Shown one piece after another: positions 1-9,712 of a stretch of 64,000 bases of DNA. Each line of letters begins with the position of its first letter. The first letter of the stretch is position 1. This DNA is from Tsukamurella tyrosinosolvens (GTDB taxonomy: Bacteria; Actinomycetota; Actinomycetes; Mycobacteriales; Mycobacteriaceae), in contig NZ_FNSA01000003.1 of NCBI RefSeq assembly GCF_900104775.1, positions 1,054,001-1,118,000 on the forward strand, written 5' to 3'. The notes beneath the pieces were generated by a model. The model was given only the letters and a program-made list of their open reading frames with translations, was not told where the DNA came from and searched no databases. The position numbers were made by a program, and so were the translations under genes.

Positions 1-1159
1 GGTAGGGGCGGGTGCCGCCGTCGCTGACGGCGTGCACCAGGAGTTCGCCGCGCGGTGCCTCGACGGAGACGGCGACCTGCCCGGCGGGGACGGCGAAGCC
101 CTCGGTGACCAGCTTGAAGTGGTGGATCAGCGATTCCATCGACTCGCCCATGATCTCGGCGATGTGGGCGCGGGAGTTGCCGAGTCCGTCGCGCCCGACC
201 GTGAGGTCGGCCGGCCAGCCGAGGCGGGCGTCGTCGACCATGACGGGCCCGGGCGTCAGCTTGTCGAGGCACTGCTCGACGATGCGCAGCGACTGGGTCA
301 TCTCCAGCACCCGGATCAGGTAGCGGCCGTAGCAGTCGCACCCGCTGTCGGTGATCACGTCGAACTCGTAGTCCTCGTAGCCGCAGTAGGGCTCGCTGCG
401 GCGCAGGTCGTGGGGGAGGCCCGTCGACCGCAGCACCGGACCGGTGATGCCGAGTGCCATGCACCCGGTGAGATCGAGGTAGCCGATGTTCTTGGTGCGC
501 GCGATCCAGATCGGGTTCTCGGTGAGCATCGACGACATCGACGCCAACTGTTTCGGCAGCGTCCTCAGCAGCTCGCGGATCTGCGGGATCGCCTCGTCGG
601 GCAGGTCGGCCGCGACGCCGCCCGGGCGGATGTAGGCGTGGTTCATCCGTAGCCCGGTGATGGTCTCGAAGACATCGAGGATCTGCTCGCGGATCTCGAA
701 GCCGCGCAGCATGGGGGAGACCGCGCCCAGCTCCATGCCGCCGGTGGCGAGCGCGACGAGGTGGCTGGTGATCCGGTTGAGCTCCATCAGCAGCACGCGG
801 ATCACCGTCGCGCGCTCGGGTATCTCGTCGGTGATGCCGAGCAGCTTCTCCACGGCGAGGCAGAAGGCGGTCTCGTTGAACAGCGGAGCGAGGTAGTCCA
901 TCCGGGTGACGAACGTGGTGCCCTGCGTCCAGGTGCGGAACTCGAGGTTCTTCTCGATGCCCGTGTGCAGGAACCCGATCCCGCAGCGCGCCTCCGTCAC
1001 CGTCTCCCCGTCGAGCTCGAGGATCAGACGCAGGACGCCGTGCGTGGACGGGTGCTGCGGGCCCATGTTCACCACGATCCGCTCCTGGCCGATCGCCTCG
1101 GCGGCGATGTCGTCCCAGTCGGAGCCCATGGCGGTGAACTCGCTGTAGTCGGTGGTCAC
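1..1159 (-). CDS. nuoD: NADH-quinone oxidoreductase subunit D (partial, C-terminus outside window)
   Basis: This is the 49-kDa subunit of respiratory complex I, part of the peripheral arm that forms the quinone-binding pocket with NuoB. The protein begins with a GTG codon that overlaps the nuoC stop codon (GTGA), and the first ~385 codons are present. The conserved N-terminal segment with [14 protein letters not shown] is visible, as is the GFLHTGIEK motif about 30 residues later; both are hallmarks of NuoD. The 3' end lies beyond the left edge. The overlap indicates translational coupling within a nuoABCD... operon. Assignment is secure from the motifs and from the neighbours. Confidence 0.97.
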   Translation of the reverse strand, partial: MTTDYSEFTAMGSDWDDIAAEAIGQERIVVNMGPQHPSTHGVLRLILELDGETVTEARCGIGFLHTGIEKNLEFRTWTQGTTFVTRMDYLAPLFNETAFCLAVEKLLGITDEIPERATVIRVLLMELNRITSHLVALATGGMELGAVSPMLRGFEIREQILDVFETITGLRMNHAYIRPGGVAADLPDEAIPQIRELLRTLPKQLASMSSMLTENPIWIARTKNIGYLDLTGCMALGITGPVLRSTGLPHDLRRSEPYCGYEDYEFDVITDSGCDCYGRYLIRVLEMTQSLRIVEQCLDKLTPGPVMVDDARLGWPADLTVGRDGLGNSRAHIAEIMGESMESLIHHFKLVTEGFAVPAGQVAVSVEAPRGELLVHAVSDGGTRPY

Positions 1160-1875
1160 GAGTACGACCTCCGGGTGTCGGGTGCCGAGACCTCGGCGCC
1201 GTGGAACTCGACGCCGATGCCGCCCAGCGGGTAGTCCTTGCGCTGCGGGTGGCCCTCCCAGTCGTCCGGCATCTCGATCCGGGTCAGCGAGGGGTGCCCG
1301 TCGAAGACGATGCCGAAGAAGTCGTACGTCTCCCGCTCGTGCCAGTCCGTGGTCGGGTAGACGGGGAACAGCGACGGGATGTGCGGATCGGCGTCGGGGC
1401 AGGAGGTTTCGAGGCGAAGCCGGCGGCCGTGCGTGATCGATTGCAGGTGCGTGACCGCCCGCAGCTCCGCGCCCGCGTCCTCCGGGAAGTGCACGCCCGA
1501 GGTGCCCAGGCACATCTCGAAGCGCAGGGCGGGCTCGTCGCGCAGCAGGCGCGCCACGGCCACCACGTGCTCGCGCGGCACGCGCAGCGTGACCTCGCCG
1601 CGGTACACGACCACTGCGCGGATCGCCTCGGCGGACGGCGCACCGTCGGAACGGTCCAGCGCGTCCCGCAGGACCGCGACGACCCCGTCGTAGCCCGGTG
1701 GCAGCGGCTCCTCGCCCGGTCCCGGCATGGCGACGGGGCGGGCGATCCGCCCGTAGCCCGAGGTGTCGCCGGTGCCCCCGCTGAACATGCCGGTGCGGGT
1801 GCGCACCACGTCGGGCTGCGGCGCCGACGGCTCGACGGTGCCGCCGGGCTCGGGCAGATCGGGGGAGTCGGTCAT
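1156..1875 (-). CDS. nuoC: NADH-quinone oxidoreductase subunit C
   Basis: This is the 30-kDa peripheral-arm subunit of complex I, 239 residues. The start is an ATG overlapping the nuoB stop codon (ATGA). The first ~100 residues are a variable, proline-rich extension typical of actinobacterial NuoC. The conserved C-terminal half carries the family signature [16 protein letters not shown] and the ending [16 protein letters not shown]. Its own stop overlaps the nuoD start by 4 bp, so nuoB, nuoC and nuoD are translationally coupled. Confidence is high. Confidence 0.97.
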   Translation of the reverse strand: MTDSPDLPEPGGTVEPSAPQPDVVRTRTGMFSGGTGDTSGYGRIARPVAMPGPGEEPLPPGYDGVVAVLRDALDRSDGAPSAEAIRAVVVYRGEVTLRVPREHVVAVARLLRDEPALRFEMCLGTSGVHFPEDAGAELRAVTHLQSITHGRRLRLETSCPDADPHIPSLFPVYPTTDWHERETYDFFGIVFDGHPSLTRIEMPDDWEGHPQRKDYPLGGIGVEFHGAEVSAPDTRRSYS

Positions 1876-2426
1876 CGCAGCAGGCCCTTGAACTCGATGG
1901 TGGGGCGCGACGCGAGCGCGGCCTCCTCCGCGGCCCGGCGCGCGGCTTCGCGGTTCACGCCCATCGGCGTCTCCGCGACCTTCTCGTGCAGGGCCAGCAG
2001 GGCGTTGAGCAGCATCTCCGGGCGGGGCGGGCAGCCGGGGAGGTAGATGTCCACGGGCACCACGTGGTCGACGCCCTGCACCACCGCGTAGTTGTTGAAC
2101 ATGCCGCCCGAGCTGGCGCAGACCCCCATGGCCAGCACCCATTTCGGCTCTGCCATCTGGTCGTACACCTGCCGCAATACGGGCGCCATCTTCTGGCTGA
2201 CGCGGCCGGCCACGATCATGAGGTCGGCCTGCCGGGGCGAGGCGCGGAAGGCCTCCATGCCGAACCGGGCGATATCGAACCGGGGGCCGGTGGTCGCCAT
2301 CATCTCGATGGCGCAGCAGGCCAGGCCGAACGTGGCGGGCCAGAGCGATCCCTTCCGCGCGTACCCCGCCACCACCTCCAGCGTCGACAGCAGGAATCCG
2401 CCCGGAACCTTGTCTTCTAGTCCCAA
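1872..2426 (-). CDS. nuoB: NADH-quinone oxidoreductase subunit B
   Basis: This is the 20-kDa subunit that carries the terminal [4Fe-4S] cluster N2 of complex I. I chose a TTG start at 2426, inside the end of nuoA, because it gives 184 residues and the usual [11 protein letters not shown]-terminus; longer in-frame extensions are out-of-frame translation of nuoA. Cluster ligands are visible: the CC pair in [11 protein letters not shown], the cysteine in MGVCASSGG and the cysteine in [10 protein letters not shown]. The first ~10 bp overlap nuoA and the 3' end overlaps nuoC. The TTG start is unusual but fits the tight overlap. Confidence 0.95.
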   Translation of the reverse strand: MGLEDKVPGGFLLSTLEVVAGYARKGSLWPATFGLACCAIEMMATTGPRFDIARFGMEAFRASPRQADLMIVAGRVSQKMAPVLRQVYDQMAEPKWVLAMGVCASSGGMFNNYAVVQGVDHVVPVDIYLPGCPPRPEMLLNALLALHEKVAETPMGVNREAARRAAEEAALASRPTIEFKGLLR

Positions 2427-2779
2427 CTCAGTCCCCCTCGTCGCCACTCGTAGACGTAGGCGACCGTGACGTTCACCAGGAACAGCGCCATCGCGAGCAG
2501 GCCGTACGTGCCCAGCACGTCGAAGTGCACGGCCCACGGATAGAGGAAGACGATCTCGATGTCGAAGATGATGAACAACATGGCCGTCAGGTAGAACTTC
2601 ACCGGGAACCGGCCGCCACCGGACGCGGGTGTGGGCGACGGGTCGATGCCGCACTCGTACGCCTCGAGCTTCGCCCGGTTGATCCGGCGCGGCCCCACGA
2701 ACCGGGCGACACCGACGGAGAACACCGCGAAGGCGGCCGCGATCGCCCCCAGTACGAGGATGGGCACGTACAGGTTCAC
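2417..2779 (-). CDS. nuoA: NADH-quinone oxidoreductase subunit A
   Basis: This is a small membrane subunit of complex I, 120 residues with three predicted transmembrane helices. A GTG start at 2779 is preceded by an AAGGAG Shine-Dalgarno at a suitable distance. The segment [11 protein letters not shown] contains the conserved loop cysteine of the family, followed by [18 protein letters not shown], the conserved second helix with its acidic residues. It is the first gene of the nuo operon; the preceding ~140 bp carry the likely promoter and a CRP-type site. Confidence 0.97.
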   Translation of the reverse strand: MNLYVPILVLGAIAAAFAVFSVGVARFVGPRRINRAKLEAYECGIDPSPTPASGGGRFPVKFYLTAMLFIIFDIEIVFLYPWAVHFDVLGTYGLLAMALFLVNVTVAYVYEWRRGGLSWD

Positions 2780-2849
2780 GGCGATGCTCCTTCCGCGGTG
2801 TATGCGAAATCCCATTCAGCAGAACCGGTTAGGTTCCCCTGAGTGGAGT

Positions 2850-2865
2850 TGTGAGCTACATCACG
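2850..2865. promoter_or_regulatory. CRP/GlxR-type site upstream of nuoA
   Basis: The sequence reads TGTGA-GCTACA-TCACG, matching the CRP-family consensus TGTGA-N6-TCACA at nine of ten defined positions. It lies about 70-85 bp upstream of the nuoA start. A TATAGT hexamer (2866-2871, minus strand) adjoins it and could be a -10 box, which would place the site near the transcription start. CRP-type regulators (Rv3676, GlxR) are known to control respiratory genes in this order. Binding here is inference. Confidence 0.5.
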
Positions 2866-2921
2866 ACTATATGTCCAACCTCTGATCGGGGTGGGCTTTT
2901 CGGCGCGAGCGTGTCTGATTC

Positions 2922-3317
2922 TCAGAGCGTCGCCGTGGCCAGCAGCCGCCCCGCGGCGCCCGCGAGTTCGAACGGGTCGAGCGGGTGGCTCACCCAGTCG
3001 TCCGCCTGGGACCACCGTGCCAACCAGCCGTCGGCACGCCGTGCCGTGATGACCAGTAGGGGCGGGCACGGCTCGATCTCGTCGCGCACCTGCCGGGCCA
3101 GCCCCATCCCGCCCGCCGGGGCGGCCTCGCCGTCGAGCACGACCAGGGCGACCCCGCCCTCGTCCAGCCGGGCGATCACGGCGGGCGCCGTCGCGGCCTC
3201 GAGGACGGTGATCGGGGGTCTGTCCGGCGCGGGGCGCGTCCCCAGGGCGGCCGTGATCTCCGCGCGATGCCGCGCGTTGGAGCTGTAGACGAGGACGAGC
3301 GGGGCTGCGCCGGTCAT
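2922..3317 (-). CDS. Receiver-like protein upstream of nuo (Rv3143-type)
   Basis: This 131-residue protein consists of a single CheY-like alpha/beta domain with no output domain: a hydrophobic first strand (PLVLVYSS), VALVVLDGE at the phospho-acceptor strand, and a final helix region HPLDPFELAGAAGRLL. In M. tuberculosis the orphan response regulator Rv3143 sits next to nuoA, and this gene holds the equivalent place. The acidic pocket after strand 1 is not obvious (YSSNARHR), so phosphorylation is uncertain and it may be a degenerate receiver. Transcribed toward nuoA; co-transcription is possible across the ~140-bp gap. Confidence 0.7.
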   Translation of the reverse strand: MTGAAPLVLVYSSNARHRAEITAALGTRPAPDRPPITVLEAATAPAVIARLDEGGVALVVLDGEAAPAGGMGLARQVRDEIEPCPPLLVITARRADGWLARWSQADDWVSHPLDPFELAGAAGRLLATATL

Positions 3318-3345
3318 GGTCCCCACGATAGGGACGCGGGTCGGG

Positions 3346-4320
3346 TTACGAAGCGGATTGCGGGTAGTGCCGCGCCGCCACGTCCGGGTGCGCCCGCAGG
3401 CGGCTCTTCCAGGCGTTCTCGCCGTAGGTGTCGAAGATCGGGTTGTCCGGGTCGACGGTGACACCCGTCCGCAGCTCCGCGGGGAGGGGCAGGTGCGGCA
3501 TGTGCGCGGTGACCGACGGGTTGAAGAAGTACGGCACCGAGATCCGGTCGGCACCCGCGCTGCGGTTGAGCACGCGGTGCTCGGTGGCGTGCAGGTAACC
3601 GTCCGTGCCCACCTCCAGCATCTCGCCGATGTTCACGATGAAGGCGCCGGGCAGCGGCGGCACGTCGATCCAGGCGGTCGCACCCGGCGGCAGCACCTGC
3701 AGGCCCTGCGAGGCGGGGTCCACGAGCAGCAGCGTCAACACCCCCGAGTCCTTGTGCGCGCCCACGCCCTGCTCCGACGCCGTTCCCGCGGGATAGCGGA
3801 CGATCTTGATCAGCGTCGCCGGCTGCTCCGCGAAGGCCTCGTCGAAGACGTGCGGGTCGGCGCCGAGCGATCGTGCCCACGCCCGCAGCAGCGCGAGCGA
3901 GATCCGGGACAGGTCCGCGTCCCACCGCTCCATCACGGCGCGCAGCGCGGGGAGCGACGTCGGCCACTGGTTCGGGCCGAGCAGGTTCCGGTAGTCCGGC
4001 CCGGGGCCCGGCGGTGCCGGATCCTCCCGGCCCAGGTCGATCTGCTCACGCCAATCGACCTCGCCACGGGTGAGCTCGCCGCCGAGGCGGGTGTAGCCGC
4101 GGAAGTGCGGCGAGTTCGTCATCGCGATCGCGTCCTTCTCCGCCTGCGGCAGCGCGAAGAAGGCGCGGGCCACGGCCAGGACCTCGTCGCTGCGCTCCGG
4201 CGGAAGGCCGTGCCCCGTCAGGTAGAAGAAGCCGACGTCGTGTGCGGCGGCCCGCACCGCATCGTCGAACCGCGCGGGGGCGGTGTCGAGGAGGGCGAGG
4301 TCGAGCACCGGGATGGACAT
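3346..4320 (-). CDS. Isopenicillin N synthase-family 2OG-Fe(II) dioxygenase
   Basis: This 324-residue cytosolic oxygenase has the two domains of the IPNS-like non-heme iron family. The N-terminal DIOX_N part contains VGFFYLTGHGLP. The C-terminal double-stranded beta-helix shows the iron triad as HKDSGVLTLL (His and Asp) and ATEHRVLN (second His), followed by the oxoglutarate-binding RISVPYFF arginine and serine. Substrate is unknown; actinobacterial members are usually annotated only to family level. It is monocistronic, between the receiver gene and the divergent eno gene. The start is the first ATG that gives the canonical N-terminus MSIPVLDLALL. Confidence 0.9.
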   Translation of the reverse strand: MSIPVLDLALLDTAPARFDDAVRAAAHDVGFFYLTGHGLPPERSDEVLAVARAFFALPQAEKDAIAMTNSPHFRGYTRLGGELTRGEVDWREQIDLGREDPAPPGPGPDYRNLLGPNQWPTSLPALRAVMERWDADLSRISLALLRAWARSLGADPHVFDEAFAEQPATLIKIVRYPAGTASEQGVGAHKDSGVLTLLLVDPASQGLQVLPPGATAWIDVPPLPGAFIVNIGEMLEVGTDGYLHATEHRVLNRSAGADRISVPYFFNPSVTAHMPHLPLPAELRTGVTVDPDNPIFDTYGENAWKSRLRAHPDVAARHYPQSAS

Positions 4321-4462
4321 GACCGCAGGGTAGCGCCGCGCGACGCCGGTATGAGGAGATCCGATCGGTGTGATCGGGACTTCGTGCGCGCCGGGCTTCG
4401 TGTCGTGGGTGCCGGGCACTAGGCTGGCGGCTGAGTTGCCCCCGAGCTCGGCCAGTGCATAA

Positions 4463-5755
<1,293 letters not shown>

Positions 5756-5794
5756 ACGCCGTAGTACACCGAGAGTCGAAGGAGCACAGCCGAA

Positions 5795-6214
5795 GTGAGC
5801 AGCAGGTCCCGCCTCGTGCGCAGCCCGTCGGGCGGCGAAGCCCGTGCGGACGGACGGAGCGCCGGGCGGACCGTCGTGCTGTTCCTCGTGCTGTGCGTCC
5901 TCGCCCTCACCCTCGCGGTGCCCGTTCGGACCTACATGTCCGAGCAGGCCCGCGAGGAGAAGGTCGCGGCCGAGCACGCCCAGCTGCTGTCCGACATCGC
6001 GCGGCTCGAGGAGCAGAAACGCCTGCAGGACGACCCGGAGTACATCAAGGCGCAGGCCCGGATCCGGCTGCAGTACGTGATGCCCGGCGAGACGCCGTAT
6101 CGCGTGCAGGTGCCCGGCGCCCCGAAGCCCACGCCGGAGCAGGTCGAGGCCGAGCAGGCCAAGCAGAACCCCTGGTACACCAATGTCTGGCGCACGATCG
6201 CGGTGCCGCACTGA
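5795..6214 (+). CDS. FtsB/DivIC-family septum formation initiator
   Basis: This 139-residue single-pass cell-division protein has a short basic cytoplasmic N-terminus, a transmembrane segment at about residues 26-44 (VVLFLVLCVLALTLAVPV), then a coiled-coil of ~40 residues (EEKVAAEHAQLLSDIARLEEQ) ending in the DPEYIKAQARIRLQYVMPGE motif typical of FtsB/DivIC. It would join FtsL and FtsQ at the septum. It corresponds to Rv1024. The stop codon overlaps the start of the next gene (TGATG). Confidence 0.92.
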   Translation: MSSRSRLVRSPSGGEARADGRSAGRTVVLFLVLCVLALTLAVPVRTYMSEQAREEKVAAEHAQLLSDIARLEEQKRLQDDPEYIKAQARIRLQYVMPGETPYRVQVPGAPKPTPEQVEAEQAKQNPWYTNVWRTIAVPH

Positions 6215-6738
6215 TGAGTGACGCAGTCGCCCAGGAAGATCTGGACCGGGTCGCCGCGCAGCTGGGCCGCGCGCCCCGCGGCGTGCTCGCCATCGCCTAC
6301 CGCACGCCCGACGGCGAGCCCGCCGTGGTCAAGACCGCGCCGCAGCTGCCCGACGGCACGCCCTTCCCGACGCTCTACTACCTGACGGATCCGCGGCTCA
6401 CCGCCGAGGCCAGCCGCCAGGAGAGCGCGGGTGTGATGCGGGAGATGGAGGCGCTCCTCGCCTCCGACGAGGCCATCGCCGAGAACTACCGCGCGGCGCA
6501 CCGTCATTACCTCGAATCCCGCAACGCTCTGGAGGACCTGGGCACCGATTTCACCGGCGGCGGCATGCCGGACCGGGTGAAGTGCCTGCACGTGCTCATC
6601 GCCTATGCGCTCGCCGAGGGCCCCGGCGTCGTCCGGCTGGGCGACGAGGCCGTCGCGCTCGCCGCGGCGGCCGGCCTGCGTGGCAGCGCGATCCCGGCCG
6701 ACTGGCCCGAGCCGCAGTTCCCCTGGGGTGGTGAGTGA
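6214..6738 (+). CDS. DUF501 domain protein (Rv1025-type)
   Basis: This 174-residue soluble protein of unknown function starts at an ATG that overlaps the ftsB stop. The family features are visible: an N-terminal AQLGRAPRGVLAIAYR block, FPTLYYLTDPRLTAEASRQES, and a C-terminal DRVKCLHVLIAYALAEGPGV with a conserved cysteine and histidine. The gene is nearly always found between ftsB and ppx in actinobacteria, and it overlaps ppx by 4 bp (GTGA), so it is translationally coupled on both sides. No biochemical role is known to me. Confidence 0.9.
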   Translation: MSDAVAQEDLDRVAAQLGRAPRGVLAIAYRTPDGEPAVVKTAPQLPDGTPFPTLYYLTDPRLTAEASRQESAGVMREMEALLASDEAIAENYRAAHRHYLESRNALEDLGTDFTGGGMPDRVKCLHVLIAYALAEGPGVVRLGDEAVALAAAAGLRGSAIPADWPEPQFPWGGE

Positions 6739-7688
6739 CCTCCCTCGTCGTCGCGGCGATCGATTGCGGTACCAACAGCATCCGCCTGTACGTCGCCCGA
6801 TCCTCCGAGGCCGGCCTGGTCGAGTTGCATCGCGAGATGCGGATCGTCCGGCTCGGGCAGGGCGTCGACGCCACGGGGGAGTTCGCCGCCGAGGCCCTCG
6901 AGCGGGTCCGCGCGGCGCTCGACGACTACGTCGCCACCGCACTCGAACTGGGCGCGACGCGGGTGCGCATGGTCGCGACCTCCGCGGCCCGTGACGTCGC
7001 CAACCGCGAGGCCTTCCTCGACCTCACCGCCGCGGCACTGGGCCGGATCACCCCGGGTGCCCGCGCCGAGGTGATCGCCGGCACCGAGGAGGCGGAGCTC
7101 TCCTACCGCGGCGCCACCGCCGGCCTCGACGCCGCCGACCCGGCGCTCGTCGTCGATCTCGGGGGCGGCTCGACGGAGCTCGTCGTGGGCTCGGCGGGCA
7201 CCGTCGCGCACGCCCATTCCGCCGACATCGGCTGCGTTCGGATCACCGAACGCGCGCTGCCCACCGACCCGCCGACCGAGGCCGAGGTGGCGGACGCGAT
7301 CTCCCACATCGACGCCGCGCTCGACGGGGCGACCGCCGTGGTGCCGCTCGACGGCGTGTGCACCTGGATCGGCGTCGCCGGCACCTTCACGACTCTCGCC
7401 GCGCTGGCGCACGGACTCGCCGAGTACGACCCCGCGCTCATCCACGGCTCGCGGGTGCCGCTCGACGACCTGATCGCGCTGTGCCGCCGGCTCGTGGGCA
7501 TGACCTCCGCGGAGCGCCTGGCGCTGGGGCCGATGCACCCCGGACGCGCCGACGTCATCGGTGGCGGCGCGCTCGTGGCGATGCGGCTGGCGGAGCGACT
7601 GGGGGCCGTCGGCGTGACCGAGCTCACCGTCTCCGAGCACGACATCCTCGACGGCGTCGCCATGGGGCTGGCCGAACCCGGGAATTAA
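6735..7688 (+). CDS. ppx: Ppx/GppA-family exopolyphosphatase
   Basis: This 317-residue enzyme belongs to the ASKHA phosphotransfer superfamily and would hydrolyse polyphosphate or pppGpp. The phosphate-1 motif IDCGTNSIRLYVA lies at residues ~9-21 and the phosphate-2 motif VVDLGGGSTELVVG near residue 140. EAELSYRGA and GVAGTFTTLAAL are further family blocks. It is the short form without an HD domain, as in mycobacterial PPX2 (Rv1026). It ends the eno operon and starts at GTG overlapping the DUF501 stop. Confidence 0.93.
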   Translation: MTSLVVAAIDCGTNSIRLYVARSSEAGLVELHREMRIVRLGQGVDATGEFAAEALERVRAALDDYVATALELGATRVRMVATSAARDVANREAFLDLTAAALGRITPGARAEVIAGTEEAELSYRGATAGLDAADPALVVDLGGGSTELVVGSAGTVAHAHSADIGCVRITERALPTDPPTEAEVADAISHIDAALDGATAVVPLDGVCTWIGVAGTFTTLAALAHGLAEYDPALIHGSRVPLDDLIALCRRLVGMTSAERLALGPMHPGRADVIGGGALVAMRLAERLGAVGVTELTVSEHDILDGVAMGLAEPGN

Positions 7689-7778
7689 CGCACTGTTGAC
7701 GAACTCACAGCCTTTCGGCAGCGCACGAAGCGGTTCGGCAGCCTAACGTCTTCTGCAGACGGCGAAAGGAAGTCGACA

Positions 7779-8057
7779 ATGACGAAGGCAACCGAATGCG
7801 TGATCGTGGTGCTGGACGGCACCGACGCGACGGCACGACTGGTCGCTGAGCTCTCCGCTGCGGGGAACCGGGTGACGGCGGTCGGCACCAACTTCCGCGA
7901 CGTGGTCTCCGTACTCTCCGGCGAGGTCTACGCGCTCGTCGCGGACCTCGCCGACCCCGAGCAGTGGGCGACGGCCGTGTGCCGCGCCGAGGCGCGGCAC
8001 GGCACCGTCGACACGGTGCTCGACCCGGCCGGCCGGCTGGCGGCGCGCGCGGCCTGA
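7779..8057 (+). CDS. Short SDR-derived half-domain protein
   Basis: This 92-residue protein has a clear AAAGGAAG ribosome site and an ATG start. Its order of elements resembles the first half of a short-chain dehydrogenase: a hydrophobic beta-1 (CVIVVLDGTDATARLVAEL), a second strand VTAVGTN, VYALVADLADPEQW in the position of the D-V/L-x-D adenine motif, and HGTVDTVLDPAG in the place of VDxLVNNAG. The glycine-rich GxxxGxG is degraded and the protein stops before the catalytic Ser-Tyr-Lys region. It may be a relic or a non-catalytic Rossmann mini-protein. Upstream are two direct TTCGGCAGC repeats (7714-7722 and 7734-7742). Confidence 0.65.
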   Translation: MTKATECVIVVLDGTDATARLVAELSAAGNRVTAVGTNFRDVVSVLSGEVYALVADLADPEQWATAVCRAEARHGTVDTVLDPAGRLAARAA

Positions 8058-8127
8058 GCCGACGTGGGGGTCGATCTCCGGGTCTTCACGGAGGCGGCAC
8101 CCGCCTGCCGGACCGTACGGTCACGGC

Positions 8128-9261
8128 ATGTCGACGATCACCGAGGCGGGCACCCGCATCGCGCCGCTGGACGCGCTGCGCGGTTTCGCCCTGGGTGGCA
8201 TCTTCGTCGTCAACATCGGCCTCATGGCGGACCCCGAGGGCTTCGGACCGGGTGTCGTTCGCGACCTCGTCGACGTGCTCTTCCACCACAAGTTCTACGT
8301 GCTGTTCTCCTTCCTGTTCGGGTACTCGCTGACCCTGCAGTTCCGGTCGGCGCAGCGCGACGGGGCGAGTGCACGGGCCCGCACGGCCCGCCGGCTCGCG
8401 GCACTGGCGGTGATCGGCGCTCTCCACGCGGTCCTGCTGTTCACGGGTGACGTGCTGTTCGGCTACGGCGTCATCGGGATCGCCCTGCTGGCGCTGAGCC
8501 GAATCCGGCCGCGCTCCGCCCTCCGCCTGGCGACGGCGCTGTACGCGGGCTGCCTGCTCCTGCTCACGGGCCTCACGGTGGCCCGCGTCGTCACCGCCCC
8601 TGCGGAACCGGGGCACGCCGCAGCGCTCGACGCGATCCGCGCGGGATGGGGGCGGGCCGCCGCGTACCGGTTCGACTACTGGTTCTCGGGATTGGCCCCG
8701 ATGGTGGTCTTCGGGCTGCTCAACGTCCTGCCGCTGTTCCTCGTCGGCCTCGCCGCCGGAAAGGTCCGCCTGCTCGAGGATCCCGCCCGCTACCTGCCCC
8801 ACCTGCCGCGCGTGCAGGCGATCGGGTTCGGTCTCGGCCTACCGATCGCGGCGATCCCGGTGCTGCTGCGCATTCCGAACACCGAGGCGCTCGGCTACCT
8901 CTCCGGGCCGCTGCTCGCCGCCGCGTACGCCGCCACCTTCCTGCGGATCATCCACGCCCGGCCTGCGGTGTCCGCCGCCTTCGCGCCGGCCGGGCGGATC
9001 AGTGCCACGGTGTACCTGTCGCAGTCGCTGATCGCAGCGATCGTCTTCACGGGCTACGGGTTCGCGCAGGCCGGGATGTGTTCCGACGGTGCGGTACTCG
9101 CCTTCGCCGTGGGCGTCTTCGCCCTCCAGCTCGTGGCCGCGCGGTGGTACACGGAACGGTTCCGGTACGGCCCCGTCGAATGGGTGCTGCGGGTGGCGAC
9201 GTACGGCGGCACCGGCCGCATGCGGGCGCACGCCCGCGCGACGGTCAGTGGGCCAGCTTGA
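8128..9261 (+). CDS. DUF418/YeiB-family membrane protein
   Basis: This 377-residue polytopic membrane protein has about nine to ten hydrophobic segments. The N-terminal PLDALRGFALGGIFVVNI and the FSFLFGYSLTLQ segment are typical of DUF418 proteins such as YeiB, which share the acyltransferase-3 membrane fold. The conserved C-terminal DUF418 part includes ISATVYLSQSLIAAIVFTGYGF and FRYGPVEWVLR. The substrate is unknown; relatives are thought to act on cell-envelope molecules. The last 17 bp overlap the convergent SMR gene. Confidence 0.88.
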   Translation: MSTITEAGTRIAPLDALRGFALGGIFVVNIGLMADPEGFGPGVVRDLVDVLFHHKFYVLFSFLFGYSLTLQFRSAQRDGASARARTARRLAALAVIGALHAVLLFTGDVLFGYGVIGIALLALSRIRPRSALRLATALYAGCLLLLTGLTVARVVTAPAEPGHAAALDAIRAGWGRAAAYRFDYWFSGLAPMVVFGLLNVLPLFLVGLAAGKVRLLEDPARYLPHLPRVQAIGFGLGLPIAAIPVLLRIPNTEALGYLSGPLLAAAYAATFLRIIHARPAVSAAFAPAGRISATVYLSQSLIAAIVFTGYGFAQAGMCSDGAVLAFAVGVFALQLVAARWYTERFRYGPVEWVLRVATYGGTGRMRAHARATVSGPA

Positions 9262-9559
9262 GTCCGACGACACCGCCGACGATGGCCATGATGCAGACGA
9301 CCTTGACCAGCGATGCGGACTCCTCGCCCGTGGCCATCGCGTAGACCACCGTGAGGGTGGCGCCGATGCCGACCCAGACCGCGTAGGCGGTGCCGGTGGG
9401 CAGATCGCGCATGGCGTACGCGAGCCCGGCCATGCTGGCGACGAGCGCGACGCCGAAGACGATCGACGGGGTGAGTTTGGAGAAGCCCTCGGACTTGCCG
9501 AGCGCGGTGGCCCAGACGGCCTCGAGAACGCCGGAGACGATCAGAACGATCCATGCCAT
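9245..9559 (-). CDS. SMR-family transporter, guanidinium exporter type (SugE/Gdx)
   Basis: This is a 104-residue, four-helix small multidrug resistance protein. The membrane glutamate that binds cation and protons is in GVLEAVWATALGKSEGF, where the WATALGKSEGF wording marks the Gdx/SugE branch rather than EmrE. The TGTAYAVWVGIGA segment of helix 3 is also typical. SMR proteins of this branch export guanidinium in exchange for protons. The identification is reinforced by the guanidine-III riboswitch in the leader. The gene is convergent with the DUF418 gene and overlaps it by 17 bp. Confidence 0.93.
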   Translation of the reverse strand: MAWIVLIVSGVLEAVWATALGKSEGFSKLTPSIVFGVALVASMAGLAYAMRDLPTGTAYAVWVGIGATLTVVYAMATGEESASLVKVVCIMAIVGGVVGLKLAH

Positions 9560-9562
9560 GAT

Positions 9563-9582
9563 GCGAACCTCCTCAGGTTCGC
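9563..9582 (-). promoter_or_regulatory. Hairpin sequestering the SMR Shine-Dalgarno
   Basis: Read on the minus strand, GCGAACCT and AGGTTCGC form a perfect 8-bp stem closing a GAGG loop. The loop and 3' arm contain the only good ribosome-binding sequence (GAGGAGG), four bases before the ATG. The first two bases of the stem are also the last two of the adjacent riboswitch, so the two folds compete. This is the natural expression platform for guanidine control of translation. Confidence 0.75.
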
Positions 9583-9622
9583 ACCGTCTTTTCGCTCGCC
9601 GGGTACGGTGCGCCTCGTCCGG
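9581..9622 (-). promoter_or_regulatory. Guanidine-III (ykkC-III) riboswitch
   Basis: The 42-nt minus-strand element immediately precedes the SMR exporter. It begins CCGGACGAGG, contains CCGTACCCGG in the middle and GACGGTGC at the 3' end, closely matching the guanidine-III aptamer I remember from Thermobifida fusca. The pseudoknot CCGG/CCGG is kept. The main stem GCACCGT/ACGGTGC is complementary and differs from the T. fusca version (GCGCCGT/ACGGCGC) by a compensated base pair, which supports a real RNA structure. Ligand-bound pseudoknot formation should affect the downstream hairpin that masks the ribosome site. Confidence 0.93.
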
Positions 9623-9712
9623 ATGTCCTTTGCGACGACAACCAGATTACTCGACGGTGTTCGATGGTCAAGTGGCGGTGACGAATCTGACCCGCGCACT
9701 AGTGTGGGCGGT

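Noticed and set aside
3346-4320. The 2OG-Fe(II) dioxygenase as a TauD for the sulfonate-type ABC importer
   Set aside because: It is of the isopenicillin N synthase type, not the TauD type, and lies 28 kb from the transporter.
9581-9622. Guanidine-II (mini-ykkC) riboswitch
   Set aside because: Class II needs two short hairpins with ACGR loops. The ACGA and ACGG here are in the pseudoknotted class III arrangement and are not hairpin loops.
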